From contig JANYGP010000040.1 in NCBI GenBank assembly GCA_025362315.1, forward strand, positions 1-64,000: 64,000 nt of DNA. The letters run 5' to 3'. The notes below the pieces were generated by a model. The model was not told the origin of the DNA. It worked only from the letters and a program-made list of their open reading frames with translations, and did not search any database. A program made the translations under genes and the position numbers. Shown piece after piece: positions 33,803 through 43,018 of this stretch. Within the stretch, counting starts at the first letter, position 1, and the number at the start of each line of letters is the position of its first letter. This stretch comes from Polaromonas sp. (lineage in GTDB: Bacteria; Pseudomonadota; Gammaproteobacteria; Burkholderiales; Burkholderiaceae_C).

Positions 33803-35116
33803 ATGGCCATTCACACAACACCCACACAGCTGCTGGAGCCGATCGAGACAGCCAGCAGGGACGAGATCACTGCGCTGCAAACCCGGCGCCTGAAAGCCAC
33901 GCTGGCAAACGTATACCAAAATGTGCCGCACTACCGCAGAGCTTTTGATGCGGCAGGTGTGCATCCTGACGATTTCACAGCGCTGGCAGACCTGACCAAA
34001 TTCCCCTTCACCACCAAAAAGGACCTGCGCGCAAACTACCCGTTTGGCATGTTTGCCGTGCCGCAGTCCCGCATCATGCGCATTCATGCATCGTCAGGCA
34101 CCACGGGCAAACCGACAGTGGTGGGTTACACCGCCAATGACATCGACAATTGGGCTGACCTGGTGGCACGGTCCATTCGGGCGGCGGGTGGGCGTGCCGG
34201 GGACATGGTGCATATTTCTTATGGCTATGGTCTGTTCACAGGCGGGCTGGGTGCGCATTACGGCGCTGAGCGTTTGGGCTGCACCGTCATTCCCATGTCT
34301 GGCGGCCAAACTGAAAAGCAGGTGCAGTTGATTGAAGACTTCAAGCCGCGCATCATCATGGTCACGCCGTCTTACATGCAAGTCATCATTGAAGAATATG
34401 CGCGGCTGGGGCTGGATGTCAAAAAATCATCGCTTGAAATCGGCATCTTCGGCGCAGAGCCGTGGACCAACGCCATGCGCCGCGACATTGAAGCCGCTGC
34501 GGACATGGACGCGGTAGATATCTATGGCTTGTCTGAAGTCATGGGCCCGGGCGTGGCCAGCGAATGCGTTGAGTCCAAAGATGGTCCGGTGATCTGGGAA
34601 GACCACTTTTACCCCGAGATCATCAACCCGGACACGGGTGAGTTGCTGGCCGATGGAGAAGAGGGCGAACTGGTGTTCACGTCACTGACCAAAGAGGCCT
34701 TTCCGATCATTCGCTACCGCACGCGAGATTTGACGCGGCTTTTGCCACCCACATCACGGGCCTTCAGGCGCATGGGCAAAATTGTAGGGCGCTCTGACGA
34801 CATGCTGATCATTCGGGGCGTTAATGTCTTTCCAACGCAGATAGAAGAGTTGGTGCTGGCGCATCCGGAGTTGACGGCCTTGTACCAGCTGGTCATCACA
34901 CGTGAGGGGCATCTGGATGAGGTTGAAGTGCTGACAGAACTGCTAAGCGCTGCAGTGTCTTCAGAGCAGACAGCGACCCTTGGCAACACCTTGCAGGTGC
35001 GGATCAAGAACCTGGTGGGCATCAGTGCCAAAGTGTCTGTACTGGCCCCGGGTGCGATTGAGCGAACACAAACGGGCAAGTCGCGCCGCGTCATTGACAA
35101 ACGGGCCAAAGCATGA
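33803..35116 (+). CDS. paaK: Phenylacetate-CoA ligase
   Basis: Activates phenylacetate to phenylacetyl-CoA with ATP, the first step of the pathway. The 437-residue AMP-forming ligase has the P-loop-like HASSGTTGKPTVVGYT, the GLSEVMGPGVASEC segment and the C-terminal RSDDMLIIRGVNVFPTQIEE. ATG 33803 follows paaG by 33 nt and its stop overlaps paaI by 4 nt. Confidence 0.97.
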   Translation: MAIHTTPTQLLEPIETASRDEITALQTRRLKATLANVYQNVPHYRRAFDAAGVHPDDFTALADLTKFPFTTKKDLRANYPFGMFAVPQSRIMRIHASSGTTGKPTVVGYTANDIDNWADLVARSIRAAGGRAGDMVHISYGYGLFTGGLGAHYGAERLGCTVIPMSGGQTEKQVQLIEDFKPRIIMVTPSYMQVIIEEYARLGLDVKKSSLEIGIFGAEPWTNAMRRDIEAAADMDAVDIYGLSEVMGPGVASECVESKDGPVIWEDHFYPEIINPDTGELLADGEEGELVFTSLTKEAFPIIRYRTRDLTRLLPPTSRAFRRMGKIVGRSDDMLIIRGVNVFPTQIEELVLAHPELTALYQLVITREGHLDEVEVLTELLSAAVSSEQTATLGNTLQVRIKNLVGISAKVSVLAPGAIERTQTGKSRRVIDKRAKA

Positions 35117-35547
35117 CGCCCCAAAAAGTTGCGGATGAGGTCGGCATTGGCATGATGGCCAACGACCGCGCTTCACGGGGGATGGGCATGCGCCTGACGC
35201 ACATCAGCCCGGGCTCTGCGCACATCGACATGACGGTACGCGCAGACATGATCAACGGGCACAACACCTGCCATGGCGGCATGATCACCACGCTGGCCGA
35301 TTCAGCGTTTGCGTTTGCGTGCAATTCGTATAACTTTTTGACGGTTGCATCCGGTTTGAGCGTTGATTTCGCAGCCCCCGCTTTTGAAGGCGATGTGTTG
35401 ACAGCCCGCGCAGTTGAGGTGAATTTGAGCAACAGCACCGGCGTTTATGACGTCATGGTGTTTAACCAGAAGGGTGATTGCATCGCCGTATTTCGCGGGC
35501 GTTCGCATCGGATCAAGGGCAAGCAGACGGTAGAAATCTCAAATTGA
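35113..35547 (+). CDS. paaI: Phenylacetyl-CoA thioesterase PaaI
   Basis: Hotdog-fold thioesterase (144 residues) that rescues CoA from stalled hydroxyphenylacetyl-CoA intermediates. Key segment: MINGHNTCHGGMITTLADSA, which carries the catalytic Asp. ATG 35113 overlaps the paaK stop (ATGA). It is the last gene of the operon. Confidence 0.94.
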   Translation: MTPQKVADEVGIGMMANDRASRGMGMRLTHISPGSAHIDMTVRADMINGHNTCHGGMITTLADSAFAFACNSYNFLTVASGLSVDFAAPAFEGDVLTARAVEVNLSNSTGVYDVMVFNQKGDCIAVFRGRSHRIKGKQTVEISN

Positions 35548-35556
35548 CTTGACTCT

Positions 35557-35685
35557 CGCTCCCTCTCCCGTTGGGGGGAGAGGGCGGGGGTGAGGGGATA
35601 CACAACTGGTTAGGCAGCGCTATACGTATCGCAATCTTTCCTCACCCCAACCCCCTCCCCGCAAAGGCAGAGGGAGTTAAAACAG
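35557..35685. repeat. GC-rich palindromic (REP-like) element
   Basis: CCCTCTCCC (35561-35569) faces GGGAGAGGG (35576-35584), followed by GGGGTGAGGGG, and a mirrored CCTCACCCCAACCCCCTCCCC near 35640-35660. Same family as 30380-30515. No T run, so not an ordinary terminator, although it lies between convergent genes. Confidence 0.7.
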
Positions 35686-35700
35686 CGCCGAATAGCTGAA

Positions 35701-35764
35701 AATATCAACGAATATAGCCGTAGCGCTTGAAATACGGGCGCAAGCAGCTATTCATTAAATAGCA
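35701..35764 (-). repeat. Dispersed motif copy 13
   Basis: Minus strand: TTGCTATTTAATGAATAGCT, then GCTTGCGCCCGTAT, then GCGCTACGGCTATATT. It sits 3 nt before the end of the SDR gene. Confidence 0.8.
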
Positions 35765-35767
35765 ATC

Positions 35768-36571
35768 TCAAACAGCCTTGCGCAGCGTCGGCAAACCTAC
35801 ACCCGATGCATCAAACCCACCATCGACTGCCAGCACCTGGCCATTGACATAGCTGGCACCTGCACTGCACAAAAACCCGACAACCGATGCGATTTCATCG
35901 GTTGAGCCATAACGGTTCAGGGGAATGGCGTCGTAATAGTCCGACCGTATCGCCACGCTGTGCACCAGCTTTGACATGTCAGTGTCGACAGGGCCTGGTG
36001 CCACAGCGTTGCAGCGAATGCCGGCGTTGCCCAGCTCAACAGCCTGCTGCCTGGTCAGCGCAATGATGGCCGCCTTGCTGGTGCCATAGGCCACCCGCAA
36101 CGTGCTGGCGCGCAAGCCGGAGATAGACGCAATATTGACCACTGCACCACGCGAATTGCCAGCCTGTGCGGCATTCTTCAGCATGTACGGTACACAAGCC
36201 TGGGTACATAAAAACGCACCGTCCAGATTGACCGACAACACAGACCGCCATTCAGCAAATGTTGTCTCACCAATTGGCTTGAATACGGCAATGCCCGCGT
36301 TGTTGACAAGCGCATCAATGCGGCCAAACTGAACATGAATCTTCGCCATCACTGCATCCACGCTGGCCTCGCTGGACACGTCGCAGGGGAGGCACATTAC
36401 CTTTTCAGGGTTATGCAATCTTGCAGCTGTTGCCGCTAGCGTCGCTTCATCGACATCAACCAAAGTAATGCGGTAGCCATTGGCCAGAAACCATTGACCG
36501 ATAGCCAGGCCAATGCCACGGGCACCGCCTGTGACAACTGCAACAGGTAAATTTTTAGGGGTAGGGTTCAT
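35768..36571 (-). CDS. SDR family oxidoreductase
   Basis: Classical short-chain dehydrogenase of 267 residues: cofactor motif TGGARGIGLAIG, NNAG, catalytic Ser in ASISGL and the YxxxK of AYGTSKAA, with C-terminal YVNGQVLAVDGGFDASG. It likely oxidises or reduces an alcohol or keto group with NAD(P). Substrate is unknown; FabG-like and 2,3-dihydroxy-acid types look alike. It is convergent with the paa operon and has no clear partner gene. Confidence 0.9.
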   Translation of the reverse strand: MNPTPKNLPVAVVTGGARGIGLAIGQWFLANGYRITLVDVDEATLAATAARLHNPEKVMCLPCDVSSEASVDAVMAKIHVQFGRIDALVNNAGIAVFKPIGETTFAEWRSVLSVNLDGAFLCTQACVPYMLKNAAQAGNSRGAVVNIASISGLRASTLRVAYGTSKAAIIALTRQQAVELGNAGIRCNAVAPGPVDTDMSKLVHSVAIRSDYYDAIPLNRYGSTDEIASVVGFLCSAGASYVNGQVLAVDGGFDASGVGLPTLRKAV

Positions 36572-36582
36572 GGAAACTTTCT

Positions 36583-36800
36583 TTAAACAGCATTTAGGCT
36601 GACCTGATCAGGCAGGCATTCGTCCGGCGTAACTTCAAATGTCATGCAAATTGAGTTGTGACCAGGCCCAAACCGGCCACCGTAAATGTTACCTTGCGTG
36701 TCTGCCACCACGCCCGAATGCGCGGCGCCAAGCAAGCTGTCTGCCTGTAGTCGCACATCGCCAGCCAGACTGGCAATTTTTACTGCAGGGCCTTTGATAT
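36583..36800 (-). pseudogene. Beta-propeller (NHL-type) protein, C-terminal remnant
   Basis: The minus strand encodes LLGAAHSGVVADTQGNIYGG followed by about 25 residues to a stop at 36583. The H-x-x-x-x-DxxGNIY pattern is typical of the last blade of NHL/SMP-30-type six-bladed propellers. Upstream the frame loses sense where it runs into the antisense of the acyl-CoA synthetase remnant. Family assignment is tentative. Confidence 0.45.
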
Positions 36801-36858
36801 ATTGCCAGCTGTCGGTGCGTCTGGCCAGGCAGCAGTCGACCGGACAGTGATGGTCTGG

Positions 36859-37306
36859 CCTGCGAAGCTGCGTTTGCCGCGATTGAAAAGCACCGCGTGA
36901 CCAACATGTTCGCTGTGCCGTGAATCCTGGAACGCCTGGCAGTGTTCGCGGGCTACCGGAACTACCCGAGGCCCATGCCCAGGCTTTCAAACGCGGCTGG
37001 TTTCACACGGGCGACCTGGGTGTGATGAATGCCCGCGGCTTTGTGACAATGACCGGCCAGTCATCAGACATGTACATCTCAGGCCGCTCCAGCGTGTACC
37101 CGCGTGAAGTTGAGGAAGCGCTTTTAAGCATGCCCAACCTGCTTGAAGCTGCAGTATCTGGTGTGCCCGATGCAAATTGGGGTGAGCGAGGTGTGGCTGT
37201 GCTGGTTTTGCGTGATGCTGCAACTCCAGTTGCTATCGACCAAGTACTGGCACTCTTTGACGGCAATCTGGCCAAATACAAATGGCCTCGTGACATTGTG
37301 TTTTGA
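36859..37306 (+). pseudogene. Acyl-CoA synthetase, internally deleted
   Basis: Remnant of an AMP-binding acid-CoA ligase. At 36859-36918 it reads ACEAAFAAIEKHRVTNMFAV, a central segment of such enzymes, then jumps to AVFAGYRNYP and, after a frameshift near 36965, AHAQAFKRGWFHTGDLG, then MYISGRSSVYPREVEEALL and VPDANWGERGVAVLVL. Roughly 200 central residues are missing, as is the N terminus. The frame ends early at WPRDIVF, short of the catalytic Lys. Clearly non-functional. Confidence 0.85.
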
Positions 37307-37392
37307 GTAGCGCTCCCGAAAAGCGCTTACGGGAACCTTGTTAAAAAAGACATTCGGTCGGCGTAACTTGCAGCAGCGGCACAATTGGGTCG

Positions 37393-37905
37393 ATGACCAA
37401 ACCAGCCAGCCACCCAAACAGCCACGTTGATTCGCCAGTTGTATTTGAAGATGAATTTGCCGCGAGCCTGAAGGATCTGTTCGAAGAAAAAATCGTTTTC
37501 AACAAAACACTGGGACTGCAAATCACATCGCTGCAGCCTGGCCAGATCACAGCGCGAATCGCCATGCGCGGCGAGCTGATTGGCCACTACGCGCACAACC
37601 GCATTCATGGCGGCGTCATCAGTGCTGGACTTGACGCCATGGGCGGGCTTGCAGTGATGGTGGCCATCGGCGCAAGGCACATGGACGAGCCACCTGCGCA
37701 GCGCTTGCTGCGGTTTTTGAAGCTGGGCACCATTGACTTGCGGGTGGACTATTTGCGTCCCGGCATTGCAAAGCCTGGCGATGTGTTTGAACTGCGTGCT
37801 GAAGTGCTGCGCCTGGGATCCCGTGTGGCCAGCACGCGGATGGAGTTTTTGAGCGCTGATGGCAAGCTGCTGTCCAGCGCGGCTGCCGCCTACATCGTGT
37901 CTTAG
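37393..37905 (+). CDS. Hotdog thioesterase-family protein
   Basis: 170-residue PaaI/YigI-like hotdog protein. The segment IGHYAHNRIHGGVISAGLD resembles the thioesterase active-site helix, with Asp in LDAMGGL. It probably hydrolyses acyl-CoA esters; substrate unknown. It is convergent with the next gene and overlaps it by 4 nt at the 3' end. The preceding bases (37345-37365) resemble a stretch at 36616-36634. Confidence 0.82.
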   Translation: MTKPASHPNSHVDSPVVFEDEFAASLKDLFEEKIVFNKTLGLQITSLQPGQITARIAMRGELIGHYAHNRIHGGVISAGLDAMGGLAVMVAIGARHMDEPPAQRLLRFLKLGTIDLRVDYLRPGIAKPGDVFELRAEVLRLGSRVASTRMEFLSADGKLLSSAAAAYIVS

Positions 37906-38348
37906 CCTCGACCTTGCGGTTGGCTGATTTTTCGCGGCTTGCCAAAATCGTCAATCGCTACATAGGTTAGATTGGCCTCGGTCACCTTGATGATCGGCTC
38001 GGGTTGGCGCATGCGCTGGGCGTAAACCTCGACTTTTACCGTGATGGAGGTGTTGCCCACCCGCTCAACTTCAGAATAAAAGCTCAGCAAGTCGCCAACC
38101 TTGACAGGTTGCTTGAAAATAAACTGATTGACTGCAACAGTGGCGATGCGCCCGCCTGCCACACGTGCCGGAATGACGGAACCTGCCAGGTCTACCTGCG
38201 CCATGACCCAGCCACCAAAAATATCACCGTTCACATTGCTGTCAGCTGGCATGGTGATGACTTTGAGCACCAGCTCTTTGTCAATTGGCAGCTGAACCAG
38301 CTCGCCCGTGGGCGAATTACTGGGCTTGTCACTTGTTTGAGTTGTCAT
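37902..38348 (-). CDS. YciA-type acyl-CoA thioesterase
   Basis: 148-residue hotdog thioesterase. The family segment MPADSNVNGDIFGGWVMAQV, with catalytic Asp/Asn, is clear, followed by FKQPVKVGDLLSFYSEVERV. YciA enzymes hydrolyse a broad range of acyl-CoAs in the cytosol. ATG 38348 (MTTQTSDK) was preferred to 38378. It is divergent from the ABC transporter (61-nt gap). Confidence 0.9.
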   Translation of the reverse strand: MTTQTSDKPSNSPTGELVQLPIDKELVLKVITMPADSNVNGDIFGGWVMAQVDLAGSVIPARVAGGRIATVAVNQFIFKQPVKVGDLLSFYSEVERVGNTSITVKVEVYAQRMRQPEPIIKVTEANLTYVAIDDFGKPRKISQPQGRG

Positions 38349-38408
38349 AGGCACAATCTGGGTAATTATTAATAACAATCGCGATTGTCTCTGAAGGTTT
38401 GTAGTTTT

Positions 38409-40250
38409 ATGCGTTCCATGGCCCCTGATTCTGCCGCCCAGCCTGTTCTGGCTACCAAGTCAACTTCAAGTACACCGCCATCTCGTTCTGACTGGGACAC
38501 CCTCAAGCGTCTGTTTCCCTACCTGTGGGACTACAAATGGCGGGTGCTTGCCGCATTGACTTTCATGCTGGGTGCCAAGCTGGGCAACGTCGGTGTACCG
38601 CTGCTGCTGAAAAACCTGGTGGACACCATGAACATCAAGCCCGGTGATGCCCAGGCTTTGCTCGTTGTACCTGCCGCATTGCTGCTGGGATACGGCTTGC
38701 TGCGCCTGTCGACGTCGCTGTTCACTGAACTGCGCGAGCTGGTTTTTTCAAAAGCCACCGAAGGTGCATCCCGCAAAATATCGCTGCAGGTGTTCAGGCA
38801 CCTGCATGCACTGAGTTTGCGCTTTCACCTGGAGCGCCAGACCGGCGGCATGACGCGTGACATTGAGCGCGGCACACGCGGTGTGCATTCACTGATTTCT
38901 TATTCGCTGTACAGCATCATCCCCACGCTGATTGAAGTCACGCTGGTGCTCAGTATTTTGGCGGTCAAGTTTGATGTGTGGTTTGCCTGGATCACACTGG
39001 CTGCGCTGGCTTGCTACATCACCTTTACCGTGACGGTCACCGAGTGGCGCACGCAGTTCAGAAAAGAAATGAACGAACTCGACTCGTCCGCGCACAGCCG
39101 CGCCATTGACTCGCTGCTCAATTACGAAACCGTCAAGTACTTCAACAACGAAAATTTTGAGGCCACGCGCTATGACGAAAATCTGGCCAAATACCGCAAG
39201 GCCGCCATCAAAAGCCAACGCACGCTGAGCATGCTCAACAGCGGCCAGCAGTTGATCATTGCTATCGGGCTTGTGGCCATGTTGTGGCGTGCGACCCAGG
39301 GCGTGGTCGATGGCCGCATGACATTGGGCGACCTGGTCATGGTCAACGCGTTCATGATTCAGCTGTACATTCCGCTTGGATTTTTGGGTGTGATTTACCG
39401 TGAAATCAAGCAAAGCCTGACCGACCTTGACAAGATGTTCACGCTGATGGAAAAGGAACGCGAGGTGGCCGACGAGGCTGGAGCCAAGGCGATTGAAATC
39501 ACAACGTCGCCTGCTGTCAAATTTCAAAACGTTGATTTTGCCTATGACCCGGCGCGGCCGATCTTGAAAAACATCAGTTTTGAAATCCCACCGGGCAAAA
39601 CAGTCGCTGTGGTTGGCTCATCCGGTGCTGGCAAATCAACTCTTGCGCGCCTGCTTTTCAGGTTTTACGACGTTCAACAAGGCAGCATCACCATTGCCGG
39701 GCAAGACATCAAGCATGTCACCCAGGCCAGCGTGCGGCGTGCCATTGGTATCGTGCCGCAAGACACGGTGCTGTTCAACGACACGGTCGAGTACAACATT
39801 GCCTATGGGCAGACAGGTGCAACCCGGGCGCAAGTGGAAGAGGCTGCCAAATCTGCCCGCATCCACGACTTTATTGCCAGCACACCGCTGGGCTACAACA
39901 CCATGGTGGGCGAACGCGGCCTGAAATTGTCAGGCGGTGAAAAGCAGCGTGTGGCCATTGCCCGCACACTGCTGAAAAACCCGCCTGTGGTGATTTTTGA
40001 TGAGGCTACTTCTGCGCTGGACTCCGCCAACGAGCGCGCCATACAAGGTGAGTTGCGCGCCGCAGCACAAAACAAGACCACACTGGTCATCGCCCACCGC
40101 CTGTCAACAGTCGTGGATGCGCATGAGATTTTGGTGATGGACGGCGGACGCATTGTTGAGCGTGGCACCCATGCCCACCTGCTCAGCCTGGATCAAAAAT
40201 ATGCCCGCATGTGGAATTTGCAGCAGAGCAGCGAATCACTGGTGAGTTGA
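38409..40250 (+). CDS. Atm1-type ABC transporter (fused permease-ATPase)
   Basis: 613-residue half-transporter with an N-terminal membrane domain (about residues 30-320) and a C-terminal ATPase: Walker A GSSGAGKS, signature LSGGEKQR, Walker B VVIFDEATSALD, H loop VIAHRLS. The NYETVKYFNNE segment in the membrane domain is a hallmark of Atm1/HMT1-type exporters, which carry glutathione conjugates or metal-thiol complexes. Start ATG 38409 is likelier than 38385. Substrate is inference from the family. Confidence 0.9.
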   Translation: MRSMAPDSAAQPVLATKSTSSTPPSRSDWDTLKRLFPYLWDYKWRVLAALTFMLGAKLGNVGVPLLLKNLVDTMNIKPGDAQALLVVPAALLLGYGLLRLSTSLFTELRELVFSKATEGASRKISLQVFRHLHALSLRFHLERQTGGMTRDIERGTRGVHSLISYSLYSIIPTLIEVTLVLSILAVKFDVWFAWITLAALACYITFTVTVTEWRTQFRKEMNELDSSAHSRAIDSLLNYETVKYFNNENFEATRYDENLAKYRKAAIKSQRTLSMLNSGQQLIIAIGLVAMLWRATQGVVDGRMTLGDLVMVNAFMIQLYIPLGFLGVIYREIKQSLTDLDKMFTLMEKEREVADEAGAKAIEITTSPAVKFQNVDFAYDPARPILKNISFEIPPGKTVAVVGSSGAGKSTLARLLFRFYDVQQGSITIAGQDIKHVTQASVRRAIGIVPQDTVLFNDTVEYNIAYGQTGATRAQVEEAAKSARIHDFIASTPLGYNTMVGERGLKLSGGEKQRVAIARTLLKNPPVVIFDEATSALDSANERAIQGELRAAAQNKTTLVIAHRLSTVVDAHEILVMDGGRIVERGTHAHLLSLDQKYARMWNLQQSSESLVS

Positions 40251-40855
40251 CGGATCTGACGGCAGCGCAAAGGGCGTGATCAAGATGTTGCGATTCGTCT
40301 TGTGCTGAGAAAAACATGCTGTGTCGGCCAATTGGTCACCATGCTTGCAAGGCAATGTTTTTGGAGCGAAATAAGCCTTAGGCCCATGATATATGTGCGC
40401 AAGCAGCTCCTGAATTAATAGTAAACAAGGTCCTATGAAAGGGTTGTGCTTTGCAGTTCGGTTTCAACACGCTTGTTATAGACTGCCGTACGGCGCGATT
40501 TTCAGGAGTTGACCACGACCACACCCGTAGCTGAACGGGTTGAAAACGCCGCATGCCGCTTCGCCTGGCTGGACTGCACCCGGTACATATCTGGGTAGCA
40601 GACACTTGATTGCCAGGCTTTGTGATCCAGTGCAAGCGTCAATCCAGTTTGGTCGGCCAGTTTGACTTGCCAGATGCAGAACTGCACACCTGGATGGACA
40701 ATCAGCAGTTCTTTGCTGGTATTTGGCGGTATTTTTAGGCATAGCGCGCTTGACAGCAAAATCGTTTGAATCAGCCATCATTTCAAGTTAAATTAATCAG
40801 GCGCAACAGGTGCCGATAATTCGATTCTCTGCTTGCCCTATTTTTAAATACCATT
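40251..40855. other. 605-nt region with a possible decayed gene
   Basis: No intact gene is convincing. On the minus strand a frame from 40759 reads protein-like sequence (HPGVQFCIWQVKLADQTGLT), stops at TGA 40502, then continues in the same frame with RTAVYNKRVETELQ to a TAG near 40433. It could be a pseudogene or chance. A dispersed-motif copy lies at 40368-40428. No terminator with a T run was seen after the ABC gene. Confidence 0.35.
40368..40428 (-). repeat. Dispersed motif copy 14
   Basis: Minus strand: TTTACTATTAATTCAGGAGC, then TGCTTGCGCACATATAT, then ATGGGCCTAAGGCTTATTT. Full-length copy. Confidence 0.82.
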
Positions 40856-41704
40856 ATGAAAATTTTGCTCACTGGTGCCAAAGGTAATTTGGGCACAGAA
40901 TTCATGCGGCAAGCCGGCACGCAAGGCGGCCTGCATGTAATGCCGGTTGGCCGTGATGACTGGACGCACCTAAACGACAAGCTGGTCGGCTGCGACGTGC
41001 TGGTGCATGCCGCCAGTGATTTGCGCACTGCGGCTGCCACTTCACCCACGCGTTTGATGGATTCGAATGTCATGTCAACAGCCGTGCTGCTTGAAGCGGT
41101 GCGAAAGTGCGGCGTTAAAAAGTTCGTTTTTTTAAGCAGTTGTGCGGTGTATGGCGAAGACATGCAGACCGGGGAGGGCAGTTTGTGCTGCCCCATCACC
41201 ATCAACGGCATATCCAAGCATCTCAATGAAAAACTCATTGCAGAATTTTGCACGGCAAACAACATCCAGTTCCTCATACTGCGGGTCTTCAACAGTTACG
41301 GCGGGAACGACAGGTTTTCAATTTTCAGCCGGCTCGAGCATGCGCTGCTGACCAACACACCTTTCACGCTGAACAACTTTGGACGCATGCAACGCGACTT
41401 TGTTCATGTGGCCGATGTGGCGTCGATTGTGCTGAAGCTGGCAGCTACCGAAACCACTTACACACACCTGAATATTGGCACCGGCATTGCAACCAAGGTT
41501 GGTATGTTGGTTGAGGCCTTGTGTGTGCAGTTTCCGGCTCTGAATGTTCAGCATGGCGTGTCGAAGGAGGCTGAGTACTCCCGTGCCGAGATTTCCCGGT
41601 TGCGTGAATTCTGGGGCCATGACTTTATTCGGGTGGAAGACTTTATGGCGCAAACCTACGCACCCAGGCTGGCTGCATCCCTTGCCAGAGCTGCCCAGGG
41701 CTGA
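40856..41704 (+). CDS. NAD-dependent epimerase/dehydratase family protein
   Basis: 282-residue extended SDR. Rossmann motif TGAKGNLG, then VHAASD, then FLSSCAVYGED. The catalytic YxxxK position reads NGISK (ACC ATC AAC GGC ATA TCC AAG), so the usual Tyr is Asn by one base change. NAD binding may be kept but redox catalysis is doubtful. It probably acted on a nucleotide sugar. It is followed 42 nt later by the polymerase gene. The change should be confirmed as real. Confidence 0.85.
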   Translation: MKILLTGAKGNLGTEFMRQAGTQGGLHVMPVGRDDWTHLNDKLVGCDVLVHAASDLRTAAATSPTRLMDSNVMSTAVLLEAVRKCGVKKFVFLSSCAVYGEDMQTGEGSLCCPITINGISKHLNEKLIAEFCTANNIQFLILRVFNSYGGNDRFSIFSRLEHALLTNTPFTLNNFGRMQRDFVHVADVASIVLKLAATETTYTHLNIGTGIATKVGMLVEALCVQFPALNVQHGVSKEAEYSRAEISRLREFWGHDFIRVEDFMAQTYAPRLAASLARAAQG

Positions 41705-41746
41705 ACACTGAAGCCCAGCGCCTTCGCTGACTGAAATTGTCTGAAC

Positions 41747-43006
41747 ATGCGCCGCATTGCACACCTGGACATGGATGCGTTTTTCGCATCCATCGAGTTG
41801 CTGCGCTACCCGCAGCTCAAGGGTTTGCCAGTGGTGATTGGCGGTGGCAGACGCAAGGTGGATGATGCACTTTTAACTGCCCAGCCCGAGCGCGACCTGC
41901 GTTTTATTCCGGTGGCTGATTTCCCGCTGCTCAAAGACTATGTGGGGCGCGGCGTCATCACCACAGCCACCTATGCTGCACGGCAGTTTGGGGTCGGCTC
42001 GGCCATGGGCATGATGAAAGCGGCCAAATTGTGCCCGCAGGCAATTGTTCTGCCGGTTGATTTTGACGAGGTTCGCAAGTATTCGCGGCTGTTCAAAAGC
42101 ACCATTGTTGAAATCGCGCCGCAGATGGAAGACCGGGGTGTTGACGAGGTGTACATTGACTTTACCGATGTACCGGGCGGCCAGCGGGAGGGAGGGCGTG
42201 TATTGGCCAGGCTGATTCAAAAAGCCATCACTGAAGCAACAGGCCTGACCTGTTCAGTCGGCGTGGCCCCCAACAAATTGCTAGCCAAGATGGCCAGTGA
42301 ATTCAACAAGCCAAATGGCATTTCAGTCGTTCATGAAACAGACCTGCAAAACAAAATCTGGCCGCTGACCTGCCGGAAAATCAATGGCATTGGCCCCAAG
42401 GCAGATGAAAAATTGCAGGCGCTTGGCATTCACACAATTGGCGAGCTGGCCGTGCTGACGCCGGAATTTTTAATCCGTCATTTCGGCAAAGCCACCGGGG
42501 CGTGGATGCATGAAGTGGCCTGGGGCCGGGACGAGCGCCCTGTTGTGACCAGCAGCGAGCCTGTCAGCATGAGCCGTGAAACCACATTTGCACGTGACCT
42601 GCACGCCGTGCGTGACAGGGCAGAGCTTGGCAATATCTTTACAGGCCTGTGCATCAAACTGGCCCACGACCTGGCGAGCAAGGGATATGCCGCCAAAACC
42701 ATTGGGATCAAATTGCGCTACGACGACTTCAAAATAGCCACACGGGACCAGACGCTCGTCGGCCACACGCACGATGCTGCGGTCATCCGGCAGACTGCAG
42801 GCCAGTGCCTGAAGCGCGTACCGCTTGGCAAGAAGCTGCGGTTGCTGGGGGTACGTGCCGGGACGCTTGAAAAAACTGAAAATTTGCCCGAAAACCCCGA
42901 AAAAGGTATATTTAATGCATCAAATATGCCTGACGCCTATATAAAACGGTCGCTAATAGCTCCTGAAAATATAGCTAATGATGCACTGACCCGTCAGCTG
43001 TTTTGA
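41747..43006 (+). CDS. dinB: Y-family DNA polymerase (DinB/Pol IV-like)
   Basis: 419-residue translesion polymerase. Catalytic motifs: HLDMDAFFASIE (metal Asp), YIDFTDV and the VDEVYIDFTD block, SVGVAPNKLLAKMASEFNKP, then a helix-hairpin-helix (INGIGPKADEKLQALGIHTI). The C terminus ends DALTRQLF, which could serve as a beta-clamp-binding motif. The 12-nt gap to a convergent cytochrome gene is short. A dispersed-motif copy (42921-42977) forms most of the last 30 codons before the clamp motif. Confidence 0.9.
   Translation: MRRIAHLDMDAFFASIELLRYPQLKGLPVVIGGGRRKVDDALLTAQPERDLRFIPVADFPLLKDYVGRGVITTATYAARQFGVGSAMGMMKAAKLCPQAIVLPVDFDEVRKYSRLFKSTIVEIAPQMEDRGVDEVYIDFTDVPGGQREGGRVLARLIQKAITEATGLTCSVGVAPNKLLAKMASEFNKPNGISVVHETDLQNKIWPLTCRKINGIGPKADEKLQALGIHTIGELAVLTPEFLIRHFGKATGAWMHEVAWGRDERPVVTSSEPVSMSRETTFARDLHAVRDRAELGNIFTGLCIKLAHDLASKGYAAKTIGIKLRYDDFKIATRDQTLVGHTHDAAVIRQTAGQCLKRVPLGKKLRLLGVRAGTLEKTENLPENPEKGIFNASNMPDAYIKRSLIAPENIANDALTRQLF
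42921..42977 (-). repeat. Dispersed motif copy 15 (intragenic, dinB 3' end)
   Basis: Minus strand: AGCTATATTTTCAGGAGCTA, then TTAGCGACCGT, then ATATAGGCGTCAGGCATATT. It encodes NMPDAYIKRSLIAPENIA, in the variable C-terminal linker. Confidence 0.75.
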
Positions 43007-43018
43007 GCAGGCACCGCC

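Noticed and set aside
35561-35584. Hairpin after paaI as an intrinsic terminator
   Set aside because: Stable stem but no T run, and the sequence belongs to a repeat also found inside the paa operon.
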